Below, piece by piece: positions 25,856 through 36,915 of a DNA stretch of 64,000 nt (positions within the stretch are counted from its first letter, which is position 1; each line of letters begins with the position of its first letter). This DNA comes from Fasciolopsis buskii (lineage: Eukaryota > Platyhelminthes > Trematoda > Plagiorchiida > Fasciolidae). The position numbers and the translations under genes were made by a program. The notes beneath the pieces are model-generated. The model searched no databases. It saw only the letters and a program-made list of their open reading frames with translations, and was not told where the DNA came from. The stretch spans positions 85,094 through 149,093 of the forward strand of contig LUCM01009962.1 of assembly GCA_008360955.1 (NCBI GenBank), in the 5' to 3' direction.

Positions 25856-26846
25856 AGTCTATAGAGAAAATTTCAATTAGGTTGGTAAATGGTCAAAATG
25901 TTTATCCTTTTCATTTGTACATCCTCCTTGGTTTAAAATATCGATTCAGTGTTGATAACATCGAGATGCAGAACACAAATTGAAAAATCCTTTTTGCGTT
26001 TGCCAGTTTACATTCCTTCTTTTTCACCAACTGGAATGAAGTCTCATTTTTGATGAACAGAGGTGTTTTACTTACGCTCTTTTAATGAAAATTCCACAAA
26101 TAGCGGTTATAAGTTATCCTGTTGTTTAACTTAATACCATCGAATGCTTAAAGTAAACTGTTGGGCCAGTCTTCGTTCATATTCTGAATAATTGCTCTGG
26201 GTTATTTTATATGCTTTAGTGATCACCGTTATGATAAAAGTACAGAAAACGTACGATATGAAAATATTCTCTGGATAGTTGAAGATTATAGCAAGAAGAA
26301 ACTGCTCGCCGTAAGAGATCCACCTGGCTAGTTCACGTGAAACGCTTCCAAATTCATTACCAATGCTATCGCATTATTTCTGTTTACATTTGGTGATCGA
26401 CCATCTCAACGGCTTTCAAAACTATAAACCTCAGTATACAGTGTCATTTTTGACTATGGTAATATTTTCTTCAGTAGCATTTATGATTACGGGTTTGGAC
26501 GTCTTTCTTTAACACAGCTATCTTAAATATTCCGATTTTTAGTTCCTACGAAAAAGTCAACTGTAGGTCATGCAAAATATTTTCAAAAACAATCATTCTC
26601 CACTTTGGTCGAATCATGTGTGGTACCTCTGATGCTTTATTTTTTCATTCGCTCTGATTTTGTATGGTTTTCTTTGTTTAACTGGAGTCAGTTAGTCCCA
26701 TTTACTGGGATCGACGATATCGCAATAAGTAGTTACATATAGGTGATGACAATAGTTTTGTTAATATTGCTAATTTTAGGGACATCGTTAGTGGAAGTTT
26801 TTGTTGTAGTCAGACAAAAAACCGGGAATAATCACTAATTGTTTAC
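25856..26846. other. Intron sequence, nothing recognised
   Basis: AT-rich sequence next to the splice donor of the exon at 26847. No ORF with family similarity and no repeat copy seen. Confidence 0.5.
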
Positions 26847-27051
26847 CTTGAGTACCATAGCCAAATGTTTCAATTCCGAGGATTCAATATTCAACCTGGT
26901 CACGATTGGGCTTCCACCTGCTGTACGATCAGGCGAGTTTCTTCGGCTCAGACTGATCAAGCTCCAAAAGATTCGCGGTGCAACACGTCCGTGGGACCCA
27001 GCAGCCGGTTGGTTGACACGGAATAACAACTTGTACACTTCGTTTGTTGGT
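26847..27051 (-). CDS. TMEM132-family exon preceding the LTGQ domain
   Basis: Exon of 205 bases with entry phase 2 and exit phase 0. The acceptor is gaaacaccgacag and the donor is CTCAAG followed by gtaaac. It encodes about 68 residues starting PTNEVYKLLFRVNQP and ending ELKHLAMVLK. In TMEM132 proteins the region before the LTGK domain has the form YEVMQIDVEVEE, then VTWQVEYP, then a beta-rich stretch ending V..LIGVVPLAME. The corresponding features here are EVYKLLFRV, PRIFWSLISL, SPIVTRLNIE and ELKHLAMVLK. Phase 0 joins it to the exon at 6413, which starts with the LTGQ block, so similarity, strand, order and phase agree. The intervening intron is 20.4 kb. Confidence 0.74.
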
Positions 27052-29046
27052 CTGTCGGTGTTTCAGTCGGAAAAGAGAAAATAACGAAATAATTAGGAAC
27101 CAACATATTAGTGATGATGATTTGCAACCAGCTGAGTTTGTAAATCTTGTGTGATGGAGATCCTAGATGAAAAATGCCGTCTCATTCTTACAATTCTTAA
27201 TTCTGAGGCGAGAGAAGCAACAAATAACGACAATCCCCGTCTCAACCACTTCCACAACCGCAGCCAAATCACTAGCCTATATGAAATTTACGCATAACTG
27301 ATAGTGAGCACAAGTCCAACAAGAGATAAGCAATGCGTAAATCCGCCTAGGTGTGCCTTTGCTTTTCCGGAACACTTTCGACTGCAGAGCATGTGCATAC
27401 AAACAACCTAGTCTCCAGGGTTATTGTCCAACAATCATCGCAGCGTTTTCATACCTCATCGTAACTAACCAAACAGTGCACGAATCACTGATCATCCAAT
27501 TCGAGCCGACATCATCAACATCACAGATTTACCATGAACTTAAATGACGAAATGAAAATGGTCGCATTTCAGGTTCGTTAATTGTTTTTCTCACTCGATA
27601 CTTGTATACGACGAGCTGAGAAAAATTGTTGGCTAACATAGATTTGACCGAATTATGCTTCGAGATAAATAACTGGATAAAAATATTTGAATTGCTTGTT
27701 TCGGAAGATTTAATTATATTAGCTAATGAGTCAAAATAAACCAAATTCTAAAGCACCGTACGAGCTTCGGTGAGCCATGTACAAGCGAACATTTGAAGGA
27801 ATATCAACCACTCACTGGAACTAAAAGTACATCAGCAGGAGCATGTTGGCAGATGTACCACACTACTAAGCATTGAGATGTGCGGAAAACAACTCTATTT
27901 GTTCCTTTTATTGATCACTTTTAGAGACAGTACACATGTTGCTTTCCTTCTCAAACTACGACAATAAATGATATGGTATATTTCATTAGAGAAAGTTCAA
28001 CTGTACTGCACGAACATCGCGGAGCTTAGTTAAGTTGTCAGTGTAAAAGTAGTGGAGAGGGCAAAACGCAAATGATGTTTGTACTGTAAAGTTGATTTCA
28101 CAAATCTTACTGTTATCCTCCTTACTGATCTGACTCGAACCTATCATCTACTTTAACTTTCTTTGCTGATGGTAGAGATCCTCCAGTTTAAATTAATGTT
28201 TATTTCATCTTCAGCTATTTATTCAAAAATTATCATCTCGGTGACACCCCTTGAGAGTTTTGAAATTCGCTGTTGATCCTGGGTCAAACAGGTTTTTCAG
28301 AGTTACATGTTCCTGGATCTGGGACGCAGAGTAAAAGCATCCAGTAATCGAGGTAAAATATCCTAGTAAATGATGTTATCATCCTGAACGGCAATTAGTG
28401 CATGAACGTTTGGTGCAACAATCAGAACCTGTCGGCCCGGATGTAAACAACCCAGAAGCGGTGATCAGTATTACGAAAGAAGCAGACTGACGATAATTTT
28501 GGTTCTGTGTTTTGACGATGAATATTTAACGATCCGCGTACAAGAAATTTTTGTTGTGAAACTCGATAGGAATTTGATGAGTGTTTTATGACTGGTGTCC
28601 AAAAAGGTGACAAAATTCTGCCGCAAGCACGTGCTCCATTTTATGTAAAATTAATTTTTTTCGGCAGCCAGATACCTCAAAGCAGAATAGTCGTAGACAA
28701 AAAACCAATACATGCAACAGTTTGCAGTTCACTGAGTTATTGACGACAAAATTAACAAAGCATCACCGGCCATTTTATAAGATATAGACGTTCACATGAA
28801 ACAGATGTCTGGTTACGTGACAAGCCACCCACTAGTAACCTAGTCTAAACCTTCGGAATGCTGAGGCTCACAGAGACTCGTTAGAAGGCAACAGCGAAAT
28901 AAACGTTGACCACTCAAAAGCGTAATTATCATTAGAGTTAGGCCGCGATATTTAAAGGAGCGTGAGAGTGAAACATGCTCCGTAAATGAATTCTGAATTC
29001 CGATGCAATTCACAGAAATACTTGGTCTGCTGCACGTCAAAATCAT
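27052..29046. other. Intron sequence, nothing recognised
   Basis: Part of the 5.7 kb intron between the exons at 32754 and 27051. Plus-strand ORF 27353-27547 and minus-strand ORFs 27529-27744, 28422-28613 and 28840-29046 carry no recognisable motif. Confidence 0.5.
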
Positions 29047-29350
29047 GCTGCGGAGACATATGCCTCCGAACCGAATTCGATGGGGCGACTGCTGTATGGC
29101 TTGTCTGTGAAACTCATCTCTCCTAAAAATTTCAATCTTGAGATGTCCATTATCAAACCTGCAGAGATGAAGTCAAGATCACACTTACGGTTTCCATGTT
29201 ATGGTCTTTGAATAAGTTAGAAGTCAAAGTCAATGGCACATCTATGAGCATAAACGCACCCCAAGATCTCCTTAAATGTGCTGACTATGCTATCTCGACT
29301 GGGGATGAAACGTTTGCTATCTAAACTCCATGCTCAACCAATAGAAATCC
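29047..29350 (+). mobile_element. RTE LINE 3' end, copy 2
   Basis: Begins with the RTE C-terminal piece LRRHMPPNRIRWGDCC (29047-29100) and continues into the dispersed repeat shared with 25560-25745, including ctggggatgaaacgtttgctatctaaa near 29300. The coding piece followed by the repeat gives the natural order of a LINE 3' terminus, which identifies the shared repeat as LINE untranslated sequence. It is in antisense orientation to the host gene. Confidence 0.68.
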
Positions 29351-30219
29351 GTGAAAACCAGTAGGAAACATTAATTCCATTGAGTTATCCTCTACATGAA
29401 GGACACTGAGAGCGCTGCCCTGAAGCATTGACATTTTGTCTTTACAGCTTATCCCAACCTTCATGTTGCGTCTTTTAGAAATAAAGTGGCTTCTACTGTA
29501 CTAAGATTCTCGTAAAGGAGCGGAGCATTTGGCCGGAATTCACACTATTTTGTCCTGATCAGTAAGCTAATTTCTTTTTTGCCCTTTCCCTATTAGTAGT
29601 TTTGGTTAGCTACCAAGTAAATTCTTCTGGCTGAATAGCAGTCATCTTTTTGCGTGAGCGTTTGCCCAAGACGGAATAAAGAAACGCTTCTCTGTGAACG
29701 ACATTTTCGTCATGTTCCTTCATATAAATCGGTATATATATATATATATTTTGGAAGCTAGAAGGCTTATATTGAGTTATAACGTTTACTATGACGCTTC
29801 GATCCAAACTAAGACTCGTTGTCAGACGTACTCAGATGTCCGCATTTCCAAACCAGGTTATCAATTTGCGAAGGGACGCGATCGATCAAATGCCTATGCA
29901 GTCAACCAAGAAGGGTGACTGAGAAATGAAAATGAGAGGAGCTACTGGTCTTTTTGTCTTATTTTGACCAGTGTGTTCTGGACGTCTCCAAATATGTTTT
30001 TCCAGGCACCTTTCTTTGTACTTTATTATCACAGGTTTCATCTAGCCCCTTTCAACTGGATTTAAATTTTTCTATATTGACAAAGCATCCATACAGAGCC
30101 AACACAAGCAGCTTCTTAGGAGTTTTAATATGTCAAGCAATAATTTGATCCGTGACAAGCGGCTTGTTTCTAAAGCTAAAAAATCATCCTAAATCTCAAC
30201 TTTCGTTAATTTTTGGGAG
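29351..30219. other. Intron sequence with short (TA)n
   Basis: Nothing recognised except a (TA)n run at about 29733-29748. Confidence 0.5.
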
Positions 30220-30300
30220 AGGAAATTCGATGCATTAAAAGCATTAGTAGCGGGAACAGTTACCTAACCAACCAACCGTTGAGCTACACGGCATTAGGGA
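30220..30300 (-). repeat. Possible tRNA-like (SINE) relic
   Basis: The minus strand reads CCGTGTAGCTCAACGGTTGG (box A-like; compare TAGCTCAACGGTAGAGC) and, roughly 50 bases later, GCATCGAATTTCC, a degraded form of box B (GGTTCGAATCC). Spacing is within the range of tRNA-derived SINEs. Without a second copy this remains weak. Confidence 0.3.
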
Positions 30301-31027
30301 GGTCACTTAAATCGCTCCATGAAATGGAATCAGAAAGCTTCAACGGAAGAAAGCAGCATTGATCACTGGAGCTTGTAATAACAAAACATGAGGATGGAGC
30401 TTATTTGGCCATATTTGGTCTTGCCCTAGGTTAAATGATTCTCCTTTGACAGTGGATGTGACTAAAAATGTTACGGACTGCGTTAGCCATTGCATTTCCA
30501 TGACGTATGGTTTCCTTGAAGGACCTAGCTCGAAGGTATTGCTTTCTTAGCTTCAGTTTAAAAAGTCTGTTGTAATAAGAATGACGTTGCAGTTCAAAAA
30601 TAGTTCAATATTTAGTGTTGCTTGCAAAGTGACAAAATTCAAGATTAGTCTTTGAAAAAAATTTTTTGCATTTATGTTCTCCAGTTTACGGTGTTCTGTA
30701 GCAATGGCCAAGAAACATGGAATTGCTGCATAAAATCCCTGTCAAAATAGGCTAAAATCCAGCCAACAACATCCACGTGATTTATGTGCATTTTGGCTAG
30801 TTAGCATTTTCGTCCTGTCAAAAACAGTGTTTGGAATTATCTCCAATCGCAGCACGTCATTACATGCGTGATATGTTCGAGTAACCATGAAATCACCATT
30901 CCTAGATCGCTTGAGAAAATGACGATCGAAGCCAAAAAGAAGTCAAGTGTTTTGGTTGCTCTTGTCATGGAAGAACGTCATTAAAATACAGGAAGCAATA
31001 TAATTTGTTGAAATTTGGACGTTCGTG
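30301..31027. other. Intron sequence, nothing recognised
   Basis: No motif seen. If the Gypsy relic at 31028-31665 once had a pol gene, it would lie here on the minus strand, but I find no protease, RT or integrase motif. Confidence 0.5.
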
Positions 31028-31665
31028 TTAGGAGCTCCACTTGATATTTGGGATTAAAAGTAAGCAACATACATAAACTCCCTCTGGTCTGGCAAGTCCG
31101 AAGTTGTTTATACGTACTCGCCAAACGGAATTGACTGTCTCGTGACACAGTGTCATCCTAGGTTTCTCGACAAACCAGAGAGATATGTTTCTCACACTGG
31201 GCGACAAATGATTCATAAAAAGTGAACGTAAAACGGATTCATCTAAACTATCCCGTAAAGTGTGCTTCAAACGTCGGAAAACTTCTGAAGGCTTGCGATT
31301 TTGGATCAGCTGGGAACAAGTCGGTCTCTCTAAACGAATTTTATCCGACTCAGTCAGTTGCTTGATAAGAGCCAATTTCTGAAATGTTCATGGGTTTTTT
31401 TTTTTTTGTTTTGATCTGTCGTACAGGGTGTGGATTTGTCTATAGATGACATATGTCAACTTTTTTTGCCGGACAGGCAATTCGTGTCTTCGGTTTTAAT
31501 TGCATTTTTGCAATCAACAAACTGAAAATTTTTCTGCTCGATATTTGTGATATCCATCATTCAAATGGTCTTTCGCAACGCGCAAACCAAACAGTCGGAT
31601 CCTCAGTCCAGAAAGGTGGGAATCTCCAAACCGATTGTGAATTGTCTGCTACTAATTCTGTGTTC
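31028..31665 (-). mobile_element. Ty3/Gypsy gag relic (CsRn1-like)
   Basis: Minus-strand gag remnant of an LTR retrotransposon. The upstream block near 31640 reads FPPFWTEDPTVWFARCERPFE, close to the gag start common in fluke CsRn1-type elements (LPPFW..DP.LWF.QVE..F). After stops and an oligo-A tract (about 31396-31408), the 115-codon ORF 31375-31028 starts ALIKQLTESDKIRLERP and carries NRKPSEVFRRLKHTL and ESVLRSLFMNHLSPSVRNI. These match the gag block RKPSQLLR.LR.LAG followed by LLR.LWL.RLP..VR.IL. Part of the middle is missing. No zinc knuckle, LTR or pol was found, so this is a fragment. Capsid-like Gag normally packages the element's RNA. Confidence 0.82.
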
Positions 31666-32753
31666 GTGATCATGTGGGAAACTAGTGAAGAGAAGAGAAA
31701 AATACGCATGTTTGACTAGGTCATTAGGAAATGTTTTACCAATTGAACATAATGTACTCACCGTGTGCTACCACATCAGCCCGATGATCCGATAATACTA
31801 TCCTAATTTTCACATGTTTATCTGATCCGATCGAGCGATCACTTCATTCTTGATCCAGGGTGAAGTGCGAGATAATTTCTCTAATGTGATAATTTGTATG
31901 GTGTCGGTTTTACACTTGTCGTGATATGAGTTAGTGGGAAGAAAAATGGCATCGATATTAGGAATAGAAAAAATGACGTTCAAGTTGGTTTCTCATTTCA
32001 CGCGCATATTGCTGTATTATGATTAACGAACACAGACAGGAATGGTGGTTAATAATTGCAACGGTTCACGTCAGTCTTCTAACATTTGTGTCATTTTGTG
32101 ATTTGTACTTGCGTGAATACTGTGTTTGTATTAAATGTCCATGATGTTCAATTTCGATGACATGCACTAATATGGTGGCGAATTACACGGATTCGATCAT
32201 CTGACTGTGGTTCCTTGGACGAACCGCTTCCCTTATATATATATATAATATATATTTATATATATATTCATCCATTCACACTTCACGCATATTCACAACT
32301 TTACGTTCCCATGAAGGTAGAAATATTAGAATTTATATTTTCTGGGATTAAGTAAGGCAGCTGTGCGTAACGTTTAACGTTGGAACGGCAATTCTCGTGG
32401 TCAGAAGGCATTCGGCTAGCAGGCTTGAGGAACATCCCTCGGAGTTCACGGTTTGACAAGAATTTATCGAATTCCATCAATTTAAGTTTTAAGAAAGTTA
32501 TAAGTGAGAAGAAGAAGGACTCATTTATGGCGAAATCACGTGGACAATTTGGGAGTTGTGATGTTCATTTCCACCAATGGTCGATGGAACACGACAAAGA
32601 GGAATGACCTTATTTCATTTGTGGGTCTCACTGGTCACGTTAGAGCTGACAGCAGACTCCTGAGAAATCTTGGAAGCCAAAACCCCACCACGCTGTCAAC
32701 ATTGCCGCTGCTTGTCAGTGGCCGCTTATTCAATGAGCCTAAATCCAATTCAC
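31666..32753. other. Intron sequence with (TA)n
   Basis: Nothing recognised except an interrupted (TA)n tract at about 32234-32268. The plus-strand ORFs 32380-32607 and 32504-32812 overlap each other and the minus-strand exon, and have no motif. Confidence 0.5.
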
Positions 32754-33044
32754 TCAGTGCCAATCACCGAAATGGTGGCCGTCATTTTTCCGCAACCCGG
32801 GGGCACCTCTGAGGACAGAGTAATGCCCTGAATTTCAGCTAGGACTGGGACCGAGAACTGTTTCTCGGCCCACAGGGGACATTTGTACAGACGAATGCGT
32901 GGGGCCTCGACGGTGTTGAGGACGTGACACTCAACAACTCTTGATATTCTTCCCTGCATTCTGCACATATGACGAATTGTACTCATCAAACCTATTGAGC
33001 AATTAGACTCAATCAGGTGGAAATCTGGCGCACTTGAAACTATC
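32754..33044 (-). CDS. Probable TMEM132-family exon (cohesin-like region)
   Basis: Open block of 291 bases on the minus strand with entry and exit phase 2. The acceptor is atattcag (33045) and the donor is CTGA followed by gtgaat. A second possible acceptor (tatgtgcag) would start the exon at 32960 in the same phase. It encodes about 97 residues, ending with EKQFSVPVLAEIQGITLSSE and then GKMTATISVIGT. This resembles the end of the TMEM132 cohesin-like domain (GD.LTFPVSI, VKKGVNIIGVR, then APAVIVCQ). Joined to 27051 it gives VIGTEPTNEVYKLLFRV, matching the family order. Similarity alone is weak; the case rests on phase, order and coding character. Cys and Pro are frequent, fitting a secreted domain. 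Confidence 0.5.
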
Positions 33045-33369
33045 CTGAATATTCCTTACACTAAAATAAGGTCGCAATTGTGCCATTATGGAGGCTATTC
33101 ATACTCAGCAAATCTACGCAAATGCGCAGTAAGTCCTCGCCACTAAGTTATGGTTGACCCCTCAATTGAGTCATTTATATTAGGGATCATGTCTCCATTC
33201 TGTCAGCACATTCCTGCTTGACCAGCCCACCCACAAACTCACGAGCAATCGAGTTGCTATTCCCTGATTACCGCACATAGTCAGCCAGATAAAGAAATCT
33301 CGCTTTCTCTAATGCCGCAATACAACAAGTCTCAGTTGACTTGAGTAACTGCGTCTTTTCGTCCACTAC

Positions 33370-33429
<60 letters not shown>

Positions 33430-33726
33430 ATCAATACATCAACAATACATCATACCAATCATCATCATCCATCATCATTCATCACATCATCATTCCTCAT
33501 CATCATCATCATTATCATCATCATCATCATCATCATCATCATTCATCATCATCCTCATCATATCATCACCATCATCATCATCCATCATCATCACTCATGC
33601 ATCAATCATCAGTCATCATCATCATCTATCATCATCAATCCATCATCATCACATTATCATATCATCATCATCATTCATCATTATCACCTCATCATCATTC
33701 ATCTATTGCATCATCATCATCATCCC

Positions 33727-33757
<31 letters not shown>

Positions 33758-33773
33758 GTCGTCGTCATCATCG
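33370..33773. repeat. ATC-rich trinucleotide repeat, about 400 bp
   Basis: Starts with a nearly perfect (ATC)n block (33370-33429) and continues as interrupted ATC/CAT units to 33773, ending in a few GTC units. On the plus strand it yields a spurious ORF of Ile, Ser and His. It lies about 325 bases upstream of the acceptor of the exon at 33044, so the unspliced transcript would contain a long GAU-rich tract near that splice site. Confidence 0.97.
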
Positions 33774-33958
33774 TTCAACGGTAAATAGCAAGGCAATCCT
33801 TACTGACCGCTGCCTTTTCCTCAGGGTTACATGTTTCTATAAAAAGAGTGAATATCCAAAGCGAATAGGGGGTGGACCAACACAGGCGGGAAACGAAAAG
33901 AATACTGTAGTAGCCAAGATACCGAACACAATCTAACTGTACAAGCGCACTCTTCCAG

Positions 33959-34215
33959 TCATTCTAATTCGACATACATGAATAACAGAAATTGCAACTG
34001 TTCACCGTTCATTGCATTCCCTTCAAGCGTCTCCAGCTCAGCTAGTTGAGAGTCTTTCGTACTTCATCCAACCACGGAGACACCTAATTTACCTAAGTTC
34101 GTTGCGCGTTTTCTCATTCCACGTTGCCACGTCATCTTCTGACCTCCACATGGCTTCCCTTCTTACACTCCGTGGGAGGAACGCAAAATACGGCACGGTA
34201 TGGTAGAAAAGCGTT
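33959..34215 (-). mobile_element. RTE LINE C-terminal tail
   Basis: Minus-strand fragment of an RTE LINE C-terminus. Across frames it reads CGGQKMTWQRGMRK (family RGGQ.MTWQRGMKES), TNLGKLGVSVVGW (family L..VGPSRLPGW), then LETLEGNAMNGEQLQFLL (family WLETLKDMA.NR.QWR). It ends with a stop soon after, as LINE ORFs do. It is decayed by stops and shifts. Confidence 0.78.
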
Positions 34216-34779
34216 CGTCAAGCGAACAACTGTTCCAGCTCAGTAGTTAGTCCACACAAATTTTCTCACGCTAAGATAAAGTGATCTCAACACCCACCCG
34301 CTATCTAGTAGTTCCCCGCAGCGCATGGTCTTGAATATTCTGGGTCAAAACACTCGTACAATACGGAACTGATCTACCAAAGGTGCACAATCGTGCATGC
34401 GTTTGCGTCTAATTCAAGCTCATGATGGCTTCGGTCAGTGTCGAACAATCTAACACAGAATGTGCCCCTGTTCGCCACATCGCGTTATTTCAATAATGTA
34501 GTCCCATTCAATACAGTATTTCCTTAAACGAGCCCTATTTTACAGTGTTTCCCATGGTAATTTGGCCACAGTGCGTGGTATTCTGTCTTCGTTCGTGGTT
34601 TTAGCCTTCACGCATTATGATTCTAGAGAAATACCCGGGTAAGATATGAAACGTACAGTATCAAACAAAATAATGTTCATGAAATGAATTGCAACACTGA
34701 TTCTGATGATCAGCTTCTTCAATGTTATTCTCTTGCTTTGGTTGTGCTAATTATTAGTGTTTGCCGGTAGCTGCTATTT
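34216..34779. other. Intron sequence, nothing firm
   Basis: No recognised motif. More of the RTE fragment (minus strand) or of the plus-strand LINE could extend here, but I cannot align it. Confidence 0.4.
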
Positions 34780-35880
34780 TGTTTTGGTTTTTTGTTTTAT
34801 TTTGGTTTTCATCAAGAACACTCGGAGTCTTTCTTCAATCTATCATATACATGTTTTTGCTCAGTCACAGAAGCTCACAATCTCTCGTCACGCTTCGATC
34901 TTTACCCCAATTATGGATCCTCAACTCTTCCACTCAAATGTCTTCATCCCTTCCTCTCTTGACTCGCCGGACCGTTGTGTTATAACATCCTTATTCAACA
35001 TTACTCGCCCCAACCTACCACCCTACTCAAGACACATTTGGGCGCTACAATTCAACCAACTGAGACGATTTACACGACTTCCTGGTCTCTTATCCTTTGA
35101 ACGATTCTTGTTTCACTTATGATATTCACAAGTCTGTTTCTTACTTCAATGATATTATTCTTCAAAATATGGATCAGCTTATTTCGTACTTTTCCAATTC
35201 CGGCAATGGTGATCTACGGCGATCAAGTAGATAAAGATGTGGCATTTGGACTTGAAGTTTGCGAGTTCGAGTCATCTTACTACTCGTCAACTTCGCCACT
35301 TTGTAGCCCTCTGTTGACAGCGGCCAATTCCTGCCTTCCAACACCGCCTTGTACAAGCCAAGAACACTTTGACAGCGTTGCAGACTGGAGCGCTTGGTCT
35401 CATCTGCCACCGACAGCGGAACAATTTGTTTCCTCACCATGGCTGTCTGCGTTTGCCCCCTCGAATGCGAAAGACTACTGAGCAATCGCCAATGTGGATT
35501 TCGACAACGTGGTTCCACCAGCGTCTGCTGGCTCTCGCCTCTTATTTCTGGTCGGCCGCACTCGATAACAATACAGAAGCAGTTGGTTCCGTTCGACATC
35601 TCCATGGCATTCGACAGACTTTGAGACAATAGCCTCCTGGCAAAAATGCCCAGGTTCACATTCCCTCCAGCTATCGTGTCGTAGGCATCAAGTTTTCTCA
35701 ATGAGCGAATCACCTCCGTCCCAGTCGATGAGATTCCACCTCAGCCGTTTCTCGTGAATACCGGTGTTCCCCAAGGTTCCATCACTTGCACCCATTCTCC
35801 CCCAATTAAGGATTTTCTGTTCAGGACATCCAATGTAGTTCACTCTTTTACCGATGATGTCACTATCAACTGTTCACTTT
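34780..35880 (+). mobile_element. Jockey/CR1-type LINE, endonuclease to RT palm
   Basis: Plus-strand non-LTR retrotransposon fragment. The endonuclease end is recognisable as SPDRCVI (family SSDHCVI, near 34963) followed by FNITRPNLPPYSRHIW. A degraded linker (NDIILQNMDQLI) follows. The reverse transcriptase reads LLSNRQCGFRQRGSTS (35478-35525; family LLS..QYGFR.GRST), PFDISMAFDRL (family DISKAFDRVW), NTGVPQGSITC (about 35757-35789) and SNVVHSFTDDVTINCS (about 35832-35879; family HSFADD). The catalytic DD pair survives, but earlier stops and frameshifts kill the element. At about 35880 it passes in frame into a second RT of different type. Confidence 0.85.
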
Positions 35881-36222
35881 GGGGTGCTGTTCTTTCACCG
35901 TTTCTCTTCTCTACTTGCATCAGCGACTTATAACTAGCTCCACCTGTCATGTGTTTTACTACGCTGATGTTGCCCTCTCTACAGTCGTCTCGAGCAACAA
36001 TGGTTTTCAAAGGTTTTCCAACAACCTATCTTCTGTTTACGATTTCTCTGCATGAGCTGGTTTAAATCAACACATCTAAATGTTTCAAATGTCTGTTTCA
36101 TCGTCCCATCGCTCGGCCTTACCCATTCCGAAACGTATTTCGTCTAACTCAAAATTTCTTACCATGGGTTGATTTATGTAAAATAGCTAGGTGTTACTCT
36201 AATAAAAATTTTGAAGTGGACT

Positions 36223-36247
36223 NNNNNNNNNNNNNNNNNNNNNNNNN
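36223..36247. other. Assembly gap (25 N)
   Basis: Short run of 25 unspecified bases inside the plus-strand LINE. A gap of this size is often a placeholder, so the true distance is unknown. Confidence 0.99.
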
Positions 36248-36877
36248 TCTCATTTTTCTACCTGTGTAAAGAAACTCCTACGGTTGTCATTTCAAATCAG
36301 GAAGCTTTGACATAACAAAGTAACACGAAGCACCATCTCCGGATTTGGACAACATTGTTTTTTCCAATCTTCCTGTAGTGTTCTCGTGTTACTTTTCGGG
36401 GTTTACTTAAAAAAGGCTGCAAAATTATTCACTGGTTGCTATCAGTTATTAGCCCAATGTCCTTCGTACAACTAGCTGTATTGTCCTTTAATCTAAGTAA
36501 TTAGCACTCATCATCATTTGAGAAATTCGTTCACAAAATTCCTTCTGATCCCACTCATTCTGTGCGCAACATTTTTTTCAAAATGTCTCTCTTTTATCCT
36601 GACGATCCGATTTTCGTTCCGTACCTTCCAGAATCAATATCTATAGGAAATCCACTGTCCCATATTAAGCACGAATTTTGACAAATCGTGACCGGGTTTT
36701 ACCCGAATTCCAGAGCAACCTGTCCTAATGCATTATGCTTATTTCCGGATAAATTCCTATTTATTTTTTTATGGGGCGATGAGTATATTTTTATTTTATT
36801 TATTTTTCTTATTTTATTTTCACCCTTAAATTTTTTTTATTGAAAGATGACATTATTGATTGCACGCAAAAGTCTAT

Positions 36878-36915
36878 ACAATATAATACAACGCAATACA
36901 GTACAATACAATACA
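36878..36915 (+). repeat. (ATACA)n tail
   Basis: Short imperfect pentanucleotide array (tacaatataatacaacgcaatacagtacaatacaatacaa). Its position after a T-rich 3' region fits the microsatellite tail with which many CR1- and jockey-like LINEs end. Confidence 0.7.

Larger units (their letters stand above)
35881..36915 (+). mobile_element. Second LINE RT (palm to 3' tail), chimeric partner
   Basis: Starts in frame with the preceding element as GAVLSPFLFSTCISDL, which repeats the GVPQGSVLSP stage of RT already passed upstream. After a stop and frameshift it reads FYYADVALSTVVSSNNGFQR (catalytic YADD reduced to YAD-V), then FSNNLSSVYDFSA and AGLN. YVK.LGVTL..LKWT lies just before the gap at 36223. 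Beyond the gap come STCVKKLLRLSFQIRK and FLFGVYLKKAAKLF-like sequence of the LINE C-terminus. A T-rich region follows (36760-36840), and an (ATACA)n-like tail ends it at about 36915. The sequence differs from the upstream RT, so it belongs to a separate lineage. Confidence 0.75.

Noticed and set aside
33341..33784. 147-codon plus-strand ORF of Ile, Ser and His
   Set aside because: It is a translation of the ATC trinucleotide repeat; not a protein.
35174..35713. 179-codon minus-strand ORF, the longest in the window
   Set aside because: It is the antisense shadow of the plus-strand LINE reverse transcriptase, whose motifs (CGFRQRGSTS, FDISMAFDRL) lie on the other strand.
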